Shown here: piece by piece, positions 40,311-42,347 of the stretch
Layout of the letters: the number at the start of each line of letters is the position of its first letter
Position numbering within the stretch: the first letter of the stretch is position 1
Assembly: GCA_009869945.1 (NCBI GenBank)
Contig: WIXG01000535.1
Coordinates: 1-42,347, forward strand
Length of the DNA: 42,347 bases
Direction of reading: 5' to 3'
Source: Mesaphorura yosii
Taxonomy: Eukaryota > Arthropoda > Collembola > Poduromorpha > Tullbergiidae
Notes under the pieces: model-generated
Database searches by the model: none
Told to the model about the DNA's origin: nothing
Seen by the model: the letters and a program-made list of their open reading frames with translations, nothing else
Position numbers and translations under genes: made by a program

Positions 40311-42056
40311 TCAAGTCCAATGTATCTTAAATCCTTCATGCTCCGCTCGTGAACAAAATGCAGACCTACAGTTGCACGTGGCCTCGGCGGAAAGACAAAA
40401 TTCCTGGATCGGAAGTCCAGGCCAATTTGTCCGCAGCCTGGCCAGCCTGGCTAATTCAATTCCTTCTTCCTTGTTATCCGAGTCACTGAACCTTGGCCAA
40501 AGCTTGCGTGCAGAGTGACGGCTACCAGTCAGGAAGTAAAGCAGGGCGAAATTAAGCGGATCATGGTAGGGAGTTTGTTTTCGGTTCCAAACTTCCACCT
40601 CAATTCTGCGTACATTTGCCCAGTGGGTCCAGTAGCACTGTATCGAGTCGAACCAGCGAGTAGAGCACAGTTTCACGCTCTCGGCTGAAGGAAAGAGTTC
40701 ATTCATGAAGCCCATCACGTGAAAATCATGGTATGAGCCCTCACCGCTATGCAAAATAAGGCGACGAATACCAAAGTGTGGAATTTGAAGAGTACGAAGA
40801 TCTCCGTCCATGCGAAAGTCCAATTCCTCCAGCTTTGGGAAATTCAGTTCGAACGATGGTTCATCGAATTGGACTGGTGGGTCATCTTCCTCGTTTGCAC
40901 CGTTCAAAAGAGCTAGACGGCGAAGTTGGCCAAGGAACGGGAACCTGATTACTGTTGCTGGCTTACCCACTCGCCGTACATCAATCGTGAGCGCTGTCAA
41001 AGTAGAAGCCTGCGTTTTTAACAACTCGTAGAGCAGGGCCATGAGTTCAAGGTCATCAGAGTTTGATTGTAGCTCCAACTCGCACAATTGAAGGTGGGGG
41101 ATCAGTCTTGAAGTTGAAAGCAGGCTAAGTTCGAACAATGTGTTGAGATCTTCTGCCGTAAGTAGCCCAATTTCAAGCTTCCGAAGTGAGGCACAAGCAT
41201 TTCGGCTTCGAAATGCTGGTAGCAATTGCAACTCCCGAAGGTGGTTGTAATCTCGCACCTTTCTTTCTAGTCGAAGTTCTTCGAGTCCAACCGCATGCTG
41301 AGTTATTCTAACCAAGAAATTGTAGTATTCTTGCGCCACGGTTCTTTCATCTGTAACCAAAGCGAGGCTTTTCAAGGCAGGTAGATAGCCAAGTCGTACC
41401 ACTGTCGGTTCTGGAGGAACTGAGGGATACTTCCCTGGCCAACCCTCATCATCTTTTGGCACGCCTGGTGGCCCAAGTACGAGAAATAATTCAAGATGAA
41501 CCAAGTTTGGAGTCCATTCAAAGATCACTCGATAAAGCGTGGCCAGTTCGACAGTGACGCTGTCGACTTGCTCTATTCTGAGCCGATGTACGGATTTGCC
41601 GAGCTCGGAGAAAAACCAACGGCACATACCCGCACTTCTGCCGTGTTCGAAATTTAGTTCCAGGTTGTAGCATGTGAATGGCACGAGTCTGCTCTTGGTC
41701 ATGGACTTGATGTACCGAGACATTTCCTTAGCGAGTCCATGACTATTCAGTCGTATTGGAATGGACGCGCATCTACGGAGGAGTTGGTCGGTAAAAATGT
41801 TGTCCCAAGTGGTACATGTCCGGCGTAGACGGCATACATCGCCAGTTGACAAGTTACGGGCCACTTTTTCCAACACCTTTCCGATAAAAACGCAAAAGAT
41901 TCACCAACACATTAATGCAATGGTTAATCACTGATATAGACTTACCAAATTAATCTGTAGCGCCTTTTGACCAGCTTGTGATCCGGTTGGCACTTGATGT
42001 TGGTTCGGTCGCTGAGAATCATGTAAACTTAGACAGCTTCCCATCATCGTCCACAT
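40311..42056 (-). CDS. F-box / leucine-rich-repeat protein (copy B)
   Basis: Exons 42056-41946 and 41876-40311 are separated by a 69-bp intron, giving 558 residues. The start is the ATG at 42056 (MWTMMGSCLS); one at 42047 is also possible. The F-box is split by the intron exactly as in copy A: ALQINL joins VLEKVARNLSTGDVCRLRRT, then CTTWDNIF. LRR-like segments follow: LVHLELFLVLG, LKSLALVTDE, LEELRLERKV, LRKLEIGLLT, LEELDFRM. It has a distinct Cys-rich end (ATCNCRSAFCSRAEHE). Predicted role: Skp1-binding substrate receptor of an SCF ubiquitin ligase. It shares no close identity with copy A outside the F-box, so the two are old paralogs of a large family. Confidence 0.85.
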
Positions 42057-42059
42057 TCG

Positions 42060-42347
42060 GTTTATAGCACGTACTGATTGTCATAATCACAGAGACCACG
42101 CACAACTGCTCACTTTACCTCTGTGTCACAAAATAGCGTAGTGTGGATGCAGATCGTTGATGGAATCAAGGTTATGTAAATAAAATCTTCGCTCTTCACT
42201 TTACATAAGCACACAAGAACACGGGGAACATTCCTATTATAGCGACACGTTGTCAAATTTCCTGAAACTCATAGTATAGGTTAATTTGACTATGCTGAGT
42301 TCAGAAAAAGTGGTTACGAGTGTCGCAAACTCTTCCAAAAAAAGTTA
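42060..42347. other. 5' flank of F-box copy B
   Basis: AT-rich, no coding feature. The window ends here. Confidence 0.4.

Noticed and set aside
1..42347. CRISPR arrays, operons, Shine-Dalgarno sites, rRNA or tRNA genes
   Set aside because: None seen. Introns and polyA signals show eukaryotic nuclear DNA, and I found no cloverleaf I could defend by eye.

Overview
The window is nuclear DNA from an animal, most likely an arthropod. It has GT-AG introns of about 50-110 bp that interrupt reading frames cleanly, TATA boxes about 70-80 bp upstream of several start codons, polyadenylation hexamers, and animal-specific families: lipin, muscle myosin regulatory light chain, receptor tyrosine kinase, C-type lysozyme, UDP-glycosyltransferase, ionotropic and gustatory receptors, and peritrophin-type chitin binding. 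The mix of chemoreceptors, F-box/LRR paralogs and a possibly bacterial-type glycoside hydrolase would fit a springtail (Collembola). That taxon is inference, not something read from a marker gene.

Layout. 0-2.1 kb: a decayed immunoglobulin-domain membrane protein. 2.5-4.6 kb: an intact F-box/LRR gene on the minus strand. 5.2-6.7 kb: a broken FAD-linked oxidase and a C-terminal scrap of an ionotropic receptor. 7.3-9.8 kb: an intact ionotropic-receptor-like gene followed by a kelch plus chitin-binding remnant. 10.0-12.6 kb: a broken and then an intact UDP-glycosyltransferase, both minus strand. 13.4-14.2 kb: LRR and Ig scraps. 14.9-16.7 kb: a GC-rich ionotropic-receptor-like gene. 18.2-19.3 kb: a gustatory-receptor-like gene. 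20.1-21.4 kb: a 429-residue protein I do not recognise. 23.0-24.1 kb: a relic Mutator-like (MULE) transposase. 24.5-26.5 kb: an otopetrin-like multi-pass protein. 27.2-29.0 kb: a receptor tyrosine kinase whose whole ectodomain is a C-type lysozyme fold lacking both catalytic acids. 29.6-39.4 kb: a GC-rich block with an EF-hand remnant, a tyrosine-rich protein, lipin, muscle myosin light chain 2, an unknown secreted protein and a GH99-like secreted glycosidase. 39.9-42.1 kb: an F-box remnant and a second intact F-box/LRR gene.

Most genes look independent. Two themes recur. First, the environmental-response families (F-box/LRR, ionotropic receptor, UGT) each have an intact copy with a decayed partial copy beside it in the same orientation, as expected from birth-and-death evolution by local duplication. 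Second, several genes act at the surface or outside the cell. The item most worth following is the lysozyme-kinase: a catalytically dead lysozyme fold, with all eight cysteines and a signal peptide, joined by canonical introns to a transmembrane tyrosine kinase. It suggests a glycan- or bacterium-sensing receptor.
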